From Veronia nyctiphanis (GTDB lineage Bacteria > Pseudomonadota > Gammaproteobacteria > Enterobacterales > Vibrionaceae), in contig NZ_PEIB01000001.1 of assembly GCF_004116385.1 (NCBI RefSeq), forward strand, positions 124,001 through 188,000: a stretch of 64,000 nucleotides of DNA, read 5' to 3'. Positions 8,444-18,312 of this stretch are shown one piece after another (position 1 is the first letter of the stretch; each line of letters begins with the position of its first letter). The position numbers and the translations under genes are program-made. The notes under the pieces are model-generated. The model searched no databases and was not told where the DNA came from. It saw nothing but the letters and a program-made list of their open reading frames with translations.

Positions 8444-10023
8444 ATGAATTTAATCGACTTTTCTTCGTCTTCCCTTTCTATTTTACCCGCGATAATTGCG
8501 CTTGGCCTTGCGATAATTACCCGTCATGTCTTGTTATCTTTGGGGATTGGTATTCTCTCTGGTGCATTGTTATTAAATGACTTTTCACTGGGTGGAACGC
8601 TTACCTATATTTCAGACAACGTTCTTGGTCTTGTTGTCGATGGTGGAAGTGTAAACTCTCATAATGTCAGCATTCTTACTTTTCTTGTTCTCTTGGGGAT
8701 GACCACCGCGTTATTGACGCTATCAGGTGGTACTCGCGCTTTTGCTGAATGGGCACAGCAGAGAGTAAAAAGTAAACGCGGTGCAAAATTACTGGCTGCT
8801 TTTTTAGGGGTCTTTATTTTTGTCGATGATTATTTCAATAGTTTAGCTGTCGGGGCAATCAGTCGTCCGGTCACGGATCGTTTTTACGTTTCCCGTGCAA
8901 AGCTCGCTTATATTCTTGATACCACCGCTGCGCCGATGTGCGTAGTTATGCCTGCGTCCAGTTGGGGTGCCTACATTATTACTGTTATCGGCGGCATATT
9001 AATCAGCCATGGTGTGACCGAGTATACGCCATTCAGTGCATTTGTGACTATGTTGCCGATGAATTTTTACGCAATCTTTGCGTTATTAATGGTGTTTGCT
9101 GTTGTCTGGTTTCAACTCGATATTGGCGCAATGCGAAAGTTTGAATATCAGGCGTGTCTCGGTAATAAAGACGATCAAGATGACTCGCAGCAACGGTCAC
9201 TGGATGATGATTTAGGTATTACAGAAAGCCATCGTGCAGTGTTGCCGATTTAGTTATCCCTATTATTGTCCTCATCTTCGCTACTGTTGGCATGATGATC
9301 TACACAGGCGCTGAAACACTTCAAGCTGACGGTAAAGTATTTACCCTTCTTGGTGCTTTCGAAAATACTAATGTGAGCCATTCGTTGCTGGCTGGTGGAT
9401 TAATTGGTTTCCTCTCTGCGTTATTAATGGTGTTAAGACAAGGTTTGCCAATCGGCGATATTGTGCAAACACTGTTCGCTGGTGCGCGTTCAATGTTCGG
9501 TGCGCTCCTGATTTTGATGTTCGCGTGGACCATTGGCGGTGTTATTGGCGATATGGCGACAGGGGCGTATTTGTCTAGCCTTATTCAGGGTAATTTGCCT
9601 GTCCAGGTGCTTCCTGCTGTTCTTTTCTTATTGGCAGCTGTGATGGCCTTTTCGACAGGAACATCATGGGGGACATTCGGTATTATGTTACCGATTGCGG
9701 GGGACATGGCAGCTGCCGCTGATATTTCCCTAATGTTGCCAATGTTATCAGCAGTATTAGCGGGTGCTGTATTTGGTGACCATTGTTCGCCTATTTCAGA
9801 CACCACCATCCTTTCTTCAACAGGTGCCCGTTGTAATCATATTGATCACGTAATCACGCAGCTTCCTTATGCGTTGGCTGTGGCATTCATTTCGTGTATT
9901 GGATATTTGATTCTCGGCGCTGTCGGTTCAGTATTTATTGCGCTGGTGGCATCGTTGTGTGTCTTTTGTCTGGTGTGTATTTACTTTTCTTGGTTGTCTC
10001 GACGTCCAGGTAGACTCTGCTAA
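8444..10023 (+). CDS. NhaC-superfamily transporter, probable lysine transporter LysW, with one-base frameshift
   Basis: This is a polytopic inner-membrane protein of the NhaC Na+/H+ antiporter superfamily, with repeated hydrophobic segments (for example SILPAIIALGLAIITRHV and LLAAFLGVFIFVDDYFNSL) and the paired conserved motifs FVDDYFN in the first half and FGDHCSPISDTT in the second. The start at 8444 (MNLIDFSSSSLS) abuts the riboswitch hairpin; an upstream in-frame ATG at 8303 lies inside the aptamer and is unlikely. The frame breaks at 9249-9251, where GATTTAG should be GATTTTAG, giving LPILVIPIIVLIF. Restored length is 526 residues. The lysine riboswitch makes lysine uptake coupled to cations more likely than simple Na+/H+ exchange. 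Confidence 0.88.
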
Positions 10024-10028
10024 ACAAT

Positions 10029-10056
10029 AAGGGCCCTCATGTTAGAGGGCCTTTAT
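10029..10056 (+). terminator. intrinsic terminator after lysW
   Basis: The stem GGCCCTC / GAGGGCC (10032-10038 with 10045-10051), extended by AAG/TTT pairs, begins a few bases after the stop codon and is followed by a short T run. Confidence 0.75.
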
Positions 10057-10156
10057 CAATCTCTCATTTCAATAAATATTTTTTGCGAATTTAATTACTT
10101 GTCAATTGTTTGAAGAACGTGTGTTCACTCACCTTTAGAGAGTGAGAAAACGATTT

Positions 10157-10184
10157 TTGACATGTCTATATTTTTAGGTAGCAT
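10157..10184 (+). promoter_or_regulatory. putative sigma-70 promoter of tdk
   Basis: TTGACA (10157-10162) is followed after 16 bases by TAGCAT (10179-10184), about 30 bases before the tdk start codon. Confidence 0.55.
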
Positions 10185-10214
10185 TCGCACAGCTTTTTTC
10201 TCTTGGAGCACTGA

Positions 10215-10793
10215 ATGGCCCAGCTTTATTTTTACTACTCAGCAATGAATGCGGGTAAATCAACCACGCTTTTACAGTCGTCGTTTAACTATCAGGAAAG
10301 AGGTATGAATCCCCTGATTTTTACGGCTTCAATTGATGATAGATATGGCGAGGGTAAAGTCAGCTCACGAATTGGATTACAAGCAGACGCTCAGTTATAT
10401 GGTCCGGGAGATGATATTTTTGCGGCGGTCTCAGACATTCACAGTAATGAAAAAGTCGATTGTTTGTTAATAGACGAGTGTCAGTTTCTGACAAAAGAGC
10501 AGGTGCACCAAATCACGGAAGTGGTCGATAAATTACGTATCCCTGTTCTTTGTTATGGATTACGTACTGACTTTCTCGGTGAACTTTTTGAAGGCTCTAA
10601 GTATCTGTTGGCGTGGGCTGATAAATTAGTTGAACTTAAAACAATTTGTCACTGCGGCAGAAAGGCCAATATGGTGATCCGAACTGATGAAAGTGGCAAA
10701 GCGATTGCAGATGGTGATCAAGTTGTGATTGGTGGCAATGACCGATACGTGTCTGTTTGCCGAATGCATTATAAAGAGGCGCTGGGTAAATAG
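10215..10793 (+). CDS. tdk: thymidine kinase
   Basis: Tdk phosphorylates thymidine to dTMP with ATP in pyrimidine salvage. It is a type II (TK1-like) enzyme: P-loop [12 protein letters not shown] at about residues 9-20, the DECQFL segment near residue 88 with the catalytic glutamate region, a zinc-binding CHCG pair near residue 144 completed by CRMH near residue 183, and the substrate lasso around [11 protein letters not shown]. The 192-residue length is normal. GGAG lies seven bases before the ATG, and the gene is monocistronic with its own promoter and terminator. Confidence 0.95.
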   Translation: MAQLYFYYSAMNAGKSTTLLQSSFNYQERGMNPLIFTASIDDRYGEGKVSSRIGLQADAQLYGPGDDIFAAVSDIHSNEKVDCLLIDECQFLTKEQVHQITEVVDKLRIPVLCYGLRTDFLGELFEGSKYLLAWADKLVELKTICHCGRKANMVIRTDESGKAIADGDQVVIGGNDRYVSVCRMHYKEALGK

Positions 10794-10802
10794 TCGGGCA
10801 TA

Positions 10803-10829
10803 AAAAAGGTAAGCATTGCTTACCTTTTA
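10803..10829. terminator. terminator after tdk
   Basis: AAAAGGTAAGC-ATT-GCTTACCTTTT is a near-perfect hairpin with flanking A and T runs just after the tdk stop. Confidence 0.85.
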
Positions 10830-10935
10830 TTGAAGTAGCGATTTTTCATGACGCTACGAAAAGGCCAAGTTGTGGACAGGCTTGAAGGCGTTAGACCATC
10901 TCGTCGTGGCCTTAATGATAATCACTTCTGGATAG

Positions 10936-11475
10936 TTAATTATTCTCTATGCTGTCGTGCGCTTTTATCCATTCATGAATGAAGCGTGCGATATCTTCAA
11001 CATTATTAATGTTCAATATAGGTAATGAAGTCTCGAGTTCGGGTGTGTCGCAGGCAACGGCGATGAAGTTGCTGTCACTTTTATGTAACCATTCTTTACC
11101 GAGTACATCGCGTCTTAATTCTATTTTGGGCAGTATTTCGGTCTTACATCCTTCTACCAACACTAAATCAATACTTGAAAGGTCAAGACGCTGTACGAGT
11201 TCAGTGAGTGAAGGCTCTTTGTCTGGTGTTTCAGTGATTAACGCGTGACGGAAGCGTGAGCTTATCAGCATCTGACTGGCGCCTGCTTTTCGGAGTCGGT
11301 AACTGTCTTTACCCGGTTTATCGATATCAAAGTTGTGGTGAGCGTGCTTGATCATGGCGATATTAAGGCCTGATTCAGTAAGTACAGGTATCAGCTTTTC
11401 CAGTAGTGTCGTTTTGCCCGTTCCACTGAATGCCGCAAAACCGAGTATCGGGCGGGTACATTGAATTTCAGTCAT
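10936..11475 (-). CDS. mobB: molybdopterin-guanine dinucleotide biosynthesis protein MobB
   Basis: MobB is a small GTP-binding protein that assists attachment of GMP to the molybdenum cofactor. The P-loop AFSGTGKTTLLEKL is at about residues 14-27, KHAHHNFDIDKPGKDSYR near residue 43 is the family's switch region, and VLVEGCK near residue 106 is the conserved segment before the C-terminal end. The product is 179 residues. Its ATG overlaps the mobA stop as ATGA (11472-11475), so the pair is translationally coupled. Confidence 0.94.
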   Translation of the reverse strand: MTEIQCTRPILGFAAFSGTGKTTLLEKLIPVLTESGLNIAMIKHAHHNFDIDKPGKDSYRLRKAGASQMLISSRFRHALITETPDKEPSLTELVQRLDLSSIDLVLVEGCKTEILPKIELRRDVLGKEWLHKSDSNFIAVACDTPELETSLPILNINNVEDIARFIHEWIKAHDSIENN

Positions 11476-12088
11476 GATAGGTGCCCATATTTTTTGAGTT
11501 CGGTAGGCGTATTAAGATTGATGAACGCATCGTGTTCTTGGCTGAAGTCAACAGTTACTGTATTGCAGAGGTCATGGAGCATCACAATTTTTCGATCTCC
11601 ACCTTTCAGGAATTTGTCGAGCTTTTCGAAGATAGTTTTTTTCATCATTGTGACGACTGGCTGGATATATTCTCCGTCATGCGCTACAACGATTTCTGTC
11701 TCCGGTTTGATGGCGTTTTGCATTTTCTCGACAAGTGTGTGGGGTAGGTTAGGGCAATCACAGGGTACGAACCCCAGCCATTCCACATCCAAGTGTTTCA
11801 TTGCTGCATGCATACCACCCAGTGGCCCGGGGAAGCCTCAAAGACGTCACTGAACACCGGGCCATATTGGCGATAAGCGTCCTGATTCCGGTTAGCATTA
11901 ATAGCAATATGCGCACCTTGCTCTGTCAGGCGATCATTAACGTATTCAACGAGCGGTTTATTGTTGAGTGTCACCAGTCCTTTATCGTGGCCGTTCATTC
12001 TTCTGGCTTGTCCGCCAGCCAGAATGACCCAGACTGTTTTGCTTTTATTTGTATCTCTACATATTGGGTAATCAGAATGTAACGGCAT
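11472..12088 (-). CDS. mobA: molybdenum cofactor guanylyltransferase MobA, with one-base frameshift
   Basis: MobA transfers GMP from GTP to Mo-molybdopterin to make the guanine dinucleotide cofactor used by DMSO-reductase-family enzymes. The nucleotide-binding signature [16 protein letters not shown] is near residue 24, and the metal-binding region PCDCPNLP is in the second half. The frame breaks at 11824-11825: on the coding strand GGGCCACTGGG should be GGGCCCACTGGG, restoring [17 protein letters not shown]. With it the product is 205 residues, normal for MobA. The start has AAGGA upstream (coding strand). The read pieces are 11798-12088 and 11472 to about 11825. Confidence 0.9.
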
Positions 12089-12331
12089 TGTTTTCCTTAT
12101 TGAATATGTTTAAGAGTTTTTGGCATAAGGCGATGAACTTCTCAACGAGGTGTTACCCTCACTCCTGAAACAGTAGTCTTTGCTTTACGGTTGTCAGTTC
12201 TTCTAATGACTATATCAAACCATTACGGCATGTTGTTGATCCGGAATAAAGTGACTATCAATCAAGGTTAATAAACTGTGGTTCATGGTGATAAAGGCAT
12301 GTGAGTAGCCGAGGGTTGAGCTTGGTTGTTG

Positions 12332-12757
12332 CTAATTGGGTGCTTCATCCTCATAGCAATCGATATAGTCATCTTGCATGTCGATGGGGTACAGAGTGAA
12401 AGCCACTGCAATATCCATTTCGGCCATTTTTGCCAATGTGTCTGCGGTGAGTTGATCGCTGAAACCCCAGTCACTCGATGACGAATGATAGCCAATATTC
12501 ATGCATCTATGGTGTGCCTTGTTCCAATCTTCTCGTGCCTGTACTGGCATTGCCTTAAGTACACTAAGGTAATGCTGGATACAGGTTTCGGCATTATTCA
12601 TCGCATCCAGGCTGATATTGCTCATCCACCCATCTGACTCTTCATCCTCAAGCAACATTGCACACAGATCGTATTGCTCGAAAAATTCACAAAAGGCGTT
12701 GAAGGGTGCCGAAGATCGAACCTCAAGGTCAACGGTAATATAGCGTGTCTTTTGCAT
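12332..12757 (-). CDS. hypothetical acidic protein
   Basis: I do not recognise this 141-residue protein. It starts MQKTRYITVDLEVRSSAPF and is strongly acidic toward its end (DMQDDYIDCYEDEAPN). There is no signal peptide or membrane segment; it is predicted cytoplasmic. Composition and an alternation of hydrophobic and polar stretches look like a real folded protein. It is transcribed away from the next gene, so the two share a promoter region of about 170 bases. About 240 bases separating it from mobA show nothing recognisable. Confidence 0.65.
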   Translation of the reverse strand: MQKTRYITVDLEVRSSAPFNAFCEFFEQYDLCAMLLEDEESDGWMSNISLDAMNNAETCIQHYLSVLKAMPVQAREDWNKAHHRCMNIGYHSSSSDWGFSDQLTADTLAKMAEMDIAVAFTLYPIDMQDDYIDCYEDEAPN

Positions 12758-12925
12758 CTATTTTTAGCCTTTTGGTGATGCGACTTCGTGATTTTGAAGT
12801 CATATTCGGTAATAAGGTGCACAGATTGCCAAAGCCTTACATAACTCTCAATGTCATCGCTTCGTAGGTTGGATTGGCATACTGCACGTATTTTGTTACG
12901 GTTGAGGAAAAAACGTTTATATGTC

Positions 12926-14125
12926 ATGACTCTAACGCAAGATGCCCTGATTGCCTTGAACAGGCTGGGCGAAAAATACCAACAACACCTGCACCATGTT
13001 TTTTCTCAGCTTCCCCGACACGCACATTCGATTGGTGGCTTGCGAAAAGAGACGGGGTATAACCGCTCCAACAGCCAGAGAATTGTCACGGCCAAAAATG
13101 CCAAAGATGGTCTGAAAGTGCTTTATTCTTTGCCGGGCGTTGAAGGGCAGTACGAGTTTTGCCAGCGTATCAGCACCTACCTCGAAAAACGGGATATTGA
13201 AAAACTTCAAGCATTTATTGAGCAATTCAGTGATGCGGTTCAGCGCTTTGCACGGAGTCACGCCGGCCTGAAACGCCTGTTAGAAAATAACACTGCGATT
13301 CAAGCGCAAGACAGCAATCTACTCTCTCGCCGCCAGCTATTTATGTCAGCGTCGACATTGCTCGGTACATCGGTTGATTCCATGTTTTGTTGCTTCGCGC
13401 TGACGCCTCGCGATGATAACTCCACCTATTTACACGAACAGGCATTGATATCGAAAGAAGGAATGCGACGCTCGACGAAAGCGCCGCCCTTTGTGCAGTT
13501 CTACACTCACGAAAACCCTGATGGCGAACAAGCTCCTAGAGTGCTTCAACGTGGTGAGCAGCTTTTAGCGCCTACCTACAAAGTTGCCGTTGCAGGAGAT
13601 TTGACCACAGATGGGGTCGATGAAAACTGTATGAGTTACCCCAAGGGGCAATCCGGTGTGGTTTTTGATGAGTGTGTCCCCAACCCTTTCAATGCGGGTT
13701 TCGTGTTCAGTAACCCAGAGCAGCTTATCAATCCATTAACCGGAAGTAGTCGCTGTACCTCAACCAGCGTATCGATAAGACTACCGACGAAGAAGTTGAA
13801 CATGTTGGTGTTGGTCGACAAAACCTTGAATCAGCAAAGCAGTGTGAATATCGGCTGCTATCTGGGTAATTCTACGGTCAATGAGAATCACCTGCGCAGT
13901 AGTGATATGTGGACCGATAGATTACCTGATTTTCCTAAATTGAAAGTGGTGGAATTCGCAGGATTAGCTTCGTCTTTTAACAGCAGATCATTTACGGTCA
14001 ATAAGCTCGATTACTTTGTGAATTGTTTTGGCCTAGACAAGACGCGTTATTCCGCATATCTACTGGATGTTGATTTTCCGATTTGGTCAGCCACGTACCG
14101 GGTGTATTTCGAACATCAGGAATGA
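12926..14125 (+). CDS. hypothetical protein with possible N-terminal DNA-binding region
   Basis: A 399-residue protein if the ATG at 12926 (MTLTQDALIALNRLG) is used; an earlier in-frame ATG at 12851 would add 25 basic residues that look less like a coding start. The N-terminal 130 residues are helical, with a stretch around IGGLRKETGYNRSNSQRIVTA that reads like a helix-turn-helix, then YLEKRDIEKLQAFIEQFSDAVQRF. The remainder (from about residue 140) is mixed alpha/beta and unassigned. The layout, a short HTH-like region ahead of a large sensor-like domain, suggests a regulator, but this is inference. It is soluble, and not obviously part of an operon. Confidence 0.7.
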   Translation: MTLTQDALIALNRLGEKYQQHLHHVFSQLPRHAHSIGGLRKETGYNRSNSQRIVTAKNAKDGLKVLYSLPGVEGQYEFCQRISTYLEKRDIEKLQAFIEQFSDAVQRFARSHAGLKRLLENNTAIQAQDSNLLSRRQLFMSASTLLGTSVDSMFCCFALTPRDDNSTYLHEQALISKEGMRRSTKAPPFVQFYTHENPDGEQAPRVLQRGEQLLAPTYKVAVAGDLTTDGVDENCMSYPKGQSGVVFDECVPNPFNAGFVFSNPEQLINPLTGSSRCTSTSVSIRLPTKKLNMLVLVDKTLNQQSSVNIGCYLGNSTVNENHLRSSDMWTDRLPDFPKLKVVEFAGLASSFNSRSFTVNKLDYFVNCFGLDKTRYSAYLLDVDFPIWSATYRVYFEHQE

Positions 14126-14127
14126 AA

Positions 14128-14166
14128 AAGGCCACGTGCTGCTGAGCAGTGCGTGGCCGGGTTGTT
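14128..14166 (+). terminator. probable terminator after the hypothetical gene
   Basis: GGCCACG (14130-14136) pairs with CGTGGCC (14152-14158), with a second small stem CTGCT/GCAG inside, followed by GGGTTGTTACTT. The T tract is weak. Confidence 0.55.
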
Positions 14167-14199
14167 ACTTATTATAGAGTGTTATCAGATAACAAAGTC

Positions 14200-15815
14200 T
14201 TACTGGCAAGAGCCAACCAATTTCCATGGTCCCCATGGGCCAGAATCTGTTGGGTCTTCACCTTGTACCCACCACTTAGACTCGTAAACAGAACCGTTTA
14301 CTGACGCGCGGTCACCTGGCAGGTAAACAGTTTGCGCGCTCCATACCTCCACGTCGCAGCTGTCGTCTGATCCGCCAGTGACAGTGACTGATTTGCTGAC
14401 TTGGTCAGTCTTACCGTTGTTATCGACAATGTTGAGAACAACGTTGTACGTGCCCGCAGCAGAGTATGTGTGGCTTGGGTTCATTGACTGTGAGGTTGCA
14501 CCGTCACCGAAGTTCCAGCTAACACTTCTTAGCCCTGCTTTTGCAGAAGACATGTTGTCGAAGTTAACGGTCAGGCCAGATTTAGCGTAATCAAACGCGG
14601 CATTTAGCAGGCTACCACCAGTATCGCCATCACAAGTGCCTACGTCTTTCCACACATTGGTGTAAACGTCAGGACGTGCACCAGTAGACCACCAGGTTGC
14701 TTCGTACTTACGACCATTGTAGGCAATAACATCACCCATCGCATAAGACTTAGTTGCAGACCATATTTCGCAATCACCCACAGGTGGTTTGCCGACTTTA
14801 ACCGACTCAGCGTGAGTATCACTCAGGTTGTCATCATCAGTAACCGTCAGAGTGACCGTATAAGTGCCGTTTTGTGCGTAGGTATGCGTTACATTCGCCC
14901 CCCTTGCCGTTGTTCCGTCTCCCAGGTTCCACTCACGCGAAACGATAACACCGTCATCGGTTGATGTATCAGTAAGATTGACTGTCAGGTTGTTTACAGA
15001 CTGAGTAAATTCTGCTGTTGGACCATCATCAATGATACCGATCTTACCTTGGATCCAGCTGACATAGCTCGATGTACGGGTAAATGCTGTCGCGCCTACA
15101 CAGTTTCTGCCCCAACTGACTGTACCAATGCTGTAGACATCACTGCCGACTTGTACTGCGTATGGGCCACCGCTGTCACCGTTACATGCAGAGACCTGAC
15201 GGCCATTGAGATTACCGCCGCCACAGACGACTGAACTTGGAACATTTGAGCTCAGCTGACTGCTACAGTCAGAGTTAGAAAGTACAGGGAGGGCAACTTC
15301 ACGCAGCACATCGCTTTGAGAGCCACGGTGGCGAGTCAGACCCCAGCCAGAAACGATAACATTTTGGCTTCCTACACCTGCATACTGCTGCTCAATTTGT
15401 GTACTAGGCAGTTTTGCAGGCGTATATTCAGCACTGGCAGGAGAAGCCAGCTTCAACAGACCGATGTCATAACCCGTTTGGTAATCGCCACGCCAGCTTT
15501 CATGTTTGATAATTTGTTGTACGCGAATAGTTTGACCATCATTAGCACGCATGCTGTGAGCGCCGACTCTGACGGTTAGAGAAGAGGTTGAAGCGCTATC
15601 GAGGCAGTGTGCAGCGGTTAATACCCAATTACGAGCAATCAGTGTACCGCCACAACCTTGTCGGCCATTCATAAGAAGCGCGATTGGTAAGGACGCGAGT
15701 AGGGAACTGACTCAACACCACCCACGACTTGTGGGTCGATATCCGCTGAGGCCATAGCCGGTGACTGTGATGCCATTATCGCAGTCGCCAGTGCGGCTAA
15801 CGTCATTTTCCTCAT
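14200..15815 (-). CDS. secreted trypsin-like serine protease with two PKD and two chitin-binding modules, with one-base frameshift
   Basis: An S1-family extracellular protease. The true start is at 15815 (MRKMTLAALATAIMA, AAGGAA upstream), giving a signal peptide, then the activation sequence VVGG at residue 30. Catalytic residues are His70 (LTAAHC), Asp117 (GYDIGLL) and Ser215 (CNGDSGGP). Four modules follow: PKD at about 266-342, chitin-binding CBM5/12 at 349-395 (CEIWSATKSYAMGD), PKD at 405-481 and CBM5/12 at 487-537. The frame breaks at 15684-15685: on the coding strand CCAATCGC should be CCAAATCGC. The restored protein is 538 residues. Likely acts on protein in chitinous material, consistent with a marine vibrio lifestyle; export would be by the type II system. 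Confidence 0.9.
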
Positions 15816-16551
15816 TGTTTATTTCCTTATAAGCAATTGTTAAATATGAAATATAGATACTCTCAGATACACCCTCAGATACGTCCAGGTGACAGCATAT
15901 GAAACATAATGCAAAACTATGAAGTGAACACATCAGACCAGTTATGAAGAATTTTGGATTGCGAGGTCGTCGATGTAACCATGCGGTTAAAATGAAACAT
16001 ATTATTTACATTTGGTGAGTTGGAGCTTCAATTTCGTGTGGGAAATATTTATGCAACTTGATGAAAGAAAGACCAATATGGCGTCGGTTGGTTAAATTAC
16101 AGCCAGCTACTCGATGATAATGCCGCTATGCTGCTTCCTTTTTGAATATTGCTTTTTGTGGCGGCAATGCGAAGACAATGAATGCTTGTGAATGAAATGT
16201 TCAAAGTGTGATTTTTGTGTTTCCATCCTGCCTTTGTTGGTGAGTGAGGAACTGCTGGTACTATCAAAGAGTGAGTGAATATCAAGAGATGTGTTGCTTG
16301 CCATTGATGCTCGTCGATTGAGAGATCAGGTTTGGACAGTTCATAACCGCGTTCATGCGCTGGAAACGGAACGATAGAAGGTGGCGGCGTGTTCAGTGGC
16401 ATTTTGGTCGACATGCCACATTCTAACGGCTCGCTGGTGGCTTTTAATCAGTTAGCTAATATTGACGGTCAGAATAAACATTCCTTAATGTCGCATCTCT
16501 GACTATTTATGATGCTTTACCTTTTTGCAAAAAAAAGTAAAACTAATGACG
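15816..16551. other. long intergenic region between protease and thiamine operon
   Basis: No well-supported gene. It holds the protease promoter at the left, a weak small-protein candidate listed separately, and at the right the promoter of the TPP-riboswitch transcript. A TTTTTTGC-type A/T run (about 16520-16545) directly precedes the riboswitch. Confidence 0.5.
16107..16414 (-). CDS. doubtful small protein, only if one missing base is restored
   Basis: Two overlapping minus-strand frames join into about 103 residues if one base is restored near 16303 (CATCAATGG read as CATCAAATGG on the coding strand). The first part reads MSTKMPLNTPPPSIVPFPAH and the second continues MASNTSLDIHSLFDSTSSS to a basic C-terminus. 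The amino-acid make-up is plausible for a small protein, and the window contains many such missing bases, but no family is recognised and the ribosome-binding site is weak. It could equally be noncoding. Confidence 0.25.
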
Positions 16552-16634
16552 AATAGTCGGGGAGCTTCATGCTGAGATCGCTTTGCGAGACCCGTTGAAC
16601 CTGAATCAGATAATACTGGCGTAGGGAACTATGA
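16552..16634 (+). promoter_or_regulatory. TPP riboswitch (THI element) aptamer
   Basis: The conserved THI-box blocks are present: GGGGAGCTTC near 16559, CATGCTGAGATCG at 16568-16580, GAGACCCGTTGAACCTGA at 16587-16604 and the 3' block ATACTGGCGTAGGGAACTAT at 16613-16632. ATAGT (16553-16557) can pair with ACTAT (16628-16632) as the closing helix. It binds thiamine pyrophosphate and precedes the thiD operon by about 100 bases. Confidence 0.95.
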
Positions 16635-16733
16635 GGACAGCAGGACGAGTCCCTCGCAATGAGAGATCCCTGATCAAGGCATAATTAAGCACCTGTGTCT
16701 CCCTCCAGTTTCCTTCGTCCAAGACAAGGAAAC
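16624..16733 (+). promoter_or_regulatory. translational expression platform of the TPP riboswitch
   Basis: GTTTCCTT (16708-16715) pairs perfectly with AAGGAAAC (16726-16733), hiding the AAGGA ribosome-binding site just before the thiD ATG at 16737. A competitor exists: GGGAACT in the aptamer's 3' strand (16624-16630) can pair with AGTTTCC (16707-16713), which would open that hairpin. TPP binding would tie up GGGAACT and favour the closed form. Inference from base pairing; no terminator with a T tract is seen here. Confidence 0.7.
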
Positions 16734-16736
16734 GCC

Positions 16737-17561
16737 ATGCCGTCATATACACGCCAATCTCTTCCTATCGTTCTTACTATTGCTGGCTCCGACAGTGGAG
16801 GTGGCGCAGGTATCCAAGCGGATATCAAAGCGATATCAGCGACAGGCAGTTACGCTTGCTCGGTGATCACGGCATTGACTGCGCAAAACACTCAGGGTGT
16901 TCAAGGCATATATCCCGTTCCCATTGAATTTATTAATCAGCAGTTGGATTCGGTTTTTTCTGACTTCGATATTAAAGCCGTCAAAATAGGCATGATGGCC
17001 GATGAGGAAATCATCGAAGCTGTGGCCAAAAAGTTACACCAATATCAACCTGAGATCGTCGTCCTTGACCCGGTTATGGTCGCGACCAGTGGCGACTTGT
17101 TACTGCAACCATCTGCAATTAACGCGCTCAAGAAACACCTTTTACCTTTGGCAACCGTCATCACACCCAACGTGCCAGAAGCCGCGGCTCTGACGGGCGT
17201 TGAGGGTCAGGATAGTCAATCCAATGAGATGGTTGCGGCACTCGGTGAGTTAGAAACGGCGGCTATTCTTCTCAAAGGTGGTCATAACTTTCATGACAAT
17301 CAAAGCACGGATTTGTTGTTACGTGACGGCCAGTCGACGCCCTTTATTGCTGAGCGGATTGATACGCAAAATACCCATGGTACTGGCTGCACGCTGTCAT
17401 CTGCATTGGCTTCATACCTTGCCCAAGGTGCTGTTCTTGAGTCTGCAGTTGGTCAGGCCAAATCCTATATCTCCGAGGCTATTCTTCACGCTGATGAGCT
17501 TTCAGTCGGCGAAGGGCATGGACCCGTTCATCACTTTTTCGCATTAACCCCACATGGATGA
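16737..17561 (+). CDS. thiD: hydroxymethylpyrimidine/phosphomethylpyrimidine kinase ThiD
   Basis: ThiD phosphorylates HMP and HMP-P to HMP-PP, the pyrimidine precursor of thiamine. It is a ribokinase-family enzyme with [16 protein letters not shown] near residue 19 and the anion-hole motif [12 protein letters not shown] near residue 214. I chose ATG 16737 ([12 protein letters not shown]), which has AAGGAAA upstream within the riboswitch hairpin; an in-frame ATG at 16695 would add 14 residues lying in the leader. Length is 274 residues. First gene of the riboswitch operon, overlapping the next gene by eight bases. Confidence 0.95.
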   Translation: MPSYTRQSLPIVLTIAGSDSGGGAGIQADIKAISATGSYACSVITALTAQNTQGVQGIYPVPIEFINQQLDSVFSDFDIKAVKIGMMADEEIIEAVAKKLHQYQPEIVVLDPVMVATSGDLLLQPSAINALKKHLLPLATVITPNVPEAAALTGVEGQDSQSNEMVAALGELETAAILLKGGHNFHDNQSTDLLLRDGQSTPFIAERIDTQNTHGTGCTLSSALASYLAQGAVLESAVGQAKSYISEAILHADELSVGEGHGPVHHFFALTPHG

Positions 17562-18312
17562 ATCTCTTAGCATCACACTTTCCAGTGTGAGCGTGCGTTA
17601 TCCCGAAGCTCATTCAGAGACCTTTTCTGGGCTCAATATGATGCTGCCCTCAGGTAAGTGGACGTGCGTGTTAGGTAAAAGTGGCTGCGGTAAAACCACC
17701 ATGCTGCGTTTACTCGCGGGCTTACTTGATGGTTCAGCATTGGTTACCGGAGATCTGTGGGTATCTGACGGCGGAGTTCTCCGCGATCGCGTTGCTTATA
17801 TGGCTCAGCAGGATTTGTTATTTCCGTGGCTGAACGTTATCGAAAACATTTGCCTGAGCGAACGTTTCTCTCACCAACCAGCCAAATTGGGTAAAGCGAT
17901 GGCGCTGTTGAAAGATGTCGGCCTTCAAGGCTTTGAGCGTCATTATCCAGACCAGCTGTCAGGTGGCATGAAGCAAAGAGTCGCTCTCGCGAGAACGCTG
18001 ATGCAAGACAAACCAGTCGTCCTGATGGATGAGCCTTTTTCTGCTGTTGACGCGGTGACACGCTATGAACTGCAGGAACTGGCGGTGAGATTGCTGGCGG
18101 GTAAAACCGTGTTGCTGGTGACGCACGACCCACAGGAAGCCGCGCGTCTGGCAAATGCCATCTACATTTTCAGCGGAAAACCCACTGAGGCGATTTCAAT
18201 GGATGTGCCAAAGACAACCACCCCGAGAACAATAGACAGCCAGTTTGTCTCGGTACAACAAGCCATCCTCGAACTACTGGGGGCCACAAAAGGATCGTAT
18301 GCAAATCTTTGA
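17554..18312 (+). CDS. thiZ: ABC transporter ATPase for thiamine pyrimidine precursor (ThiZ)
   Basis: Energises uptake of a pyrimidine precursor of thiamine with ThiX and ThiY. Walker [10 protein letters not shown] is near residue 40, the signature [15 protein letters not shown] near residue 132 and Walker [14 protein letters not shown] near residue 152, followed by the H-loop [10 protein letters not shown]. It is of the nitrate/taurine-type ATPase group that pairs with NMT1/THI5-like binding proteins. The 3' end overlaps the permease start by 14 bases. Substrate assignment rests on operon context and the riboswitch. Confidence 0.9.
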   Translation: MDESLSITLSSVSVRYPEAHSETFSGLNMMLPSGKWTCVLGKSGCGKTTMLRLLAGLLDGSALVTGDLWVSDGGVLRDRVAYMAQQDLLFPWLNVIENICLSERFSHQPAKLGKAMALLKDVGLQGFERHYPDQLSGGMKQRVALARTLMQDKPVVLMDEPFSAVDAVTRYELQELAVRLLAGKTVLLVTHDPQEAARLANAIYIFSGKPTEAISMDVPKTTTPRTIDSQFVSVQQAILELLGATKGSYANL

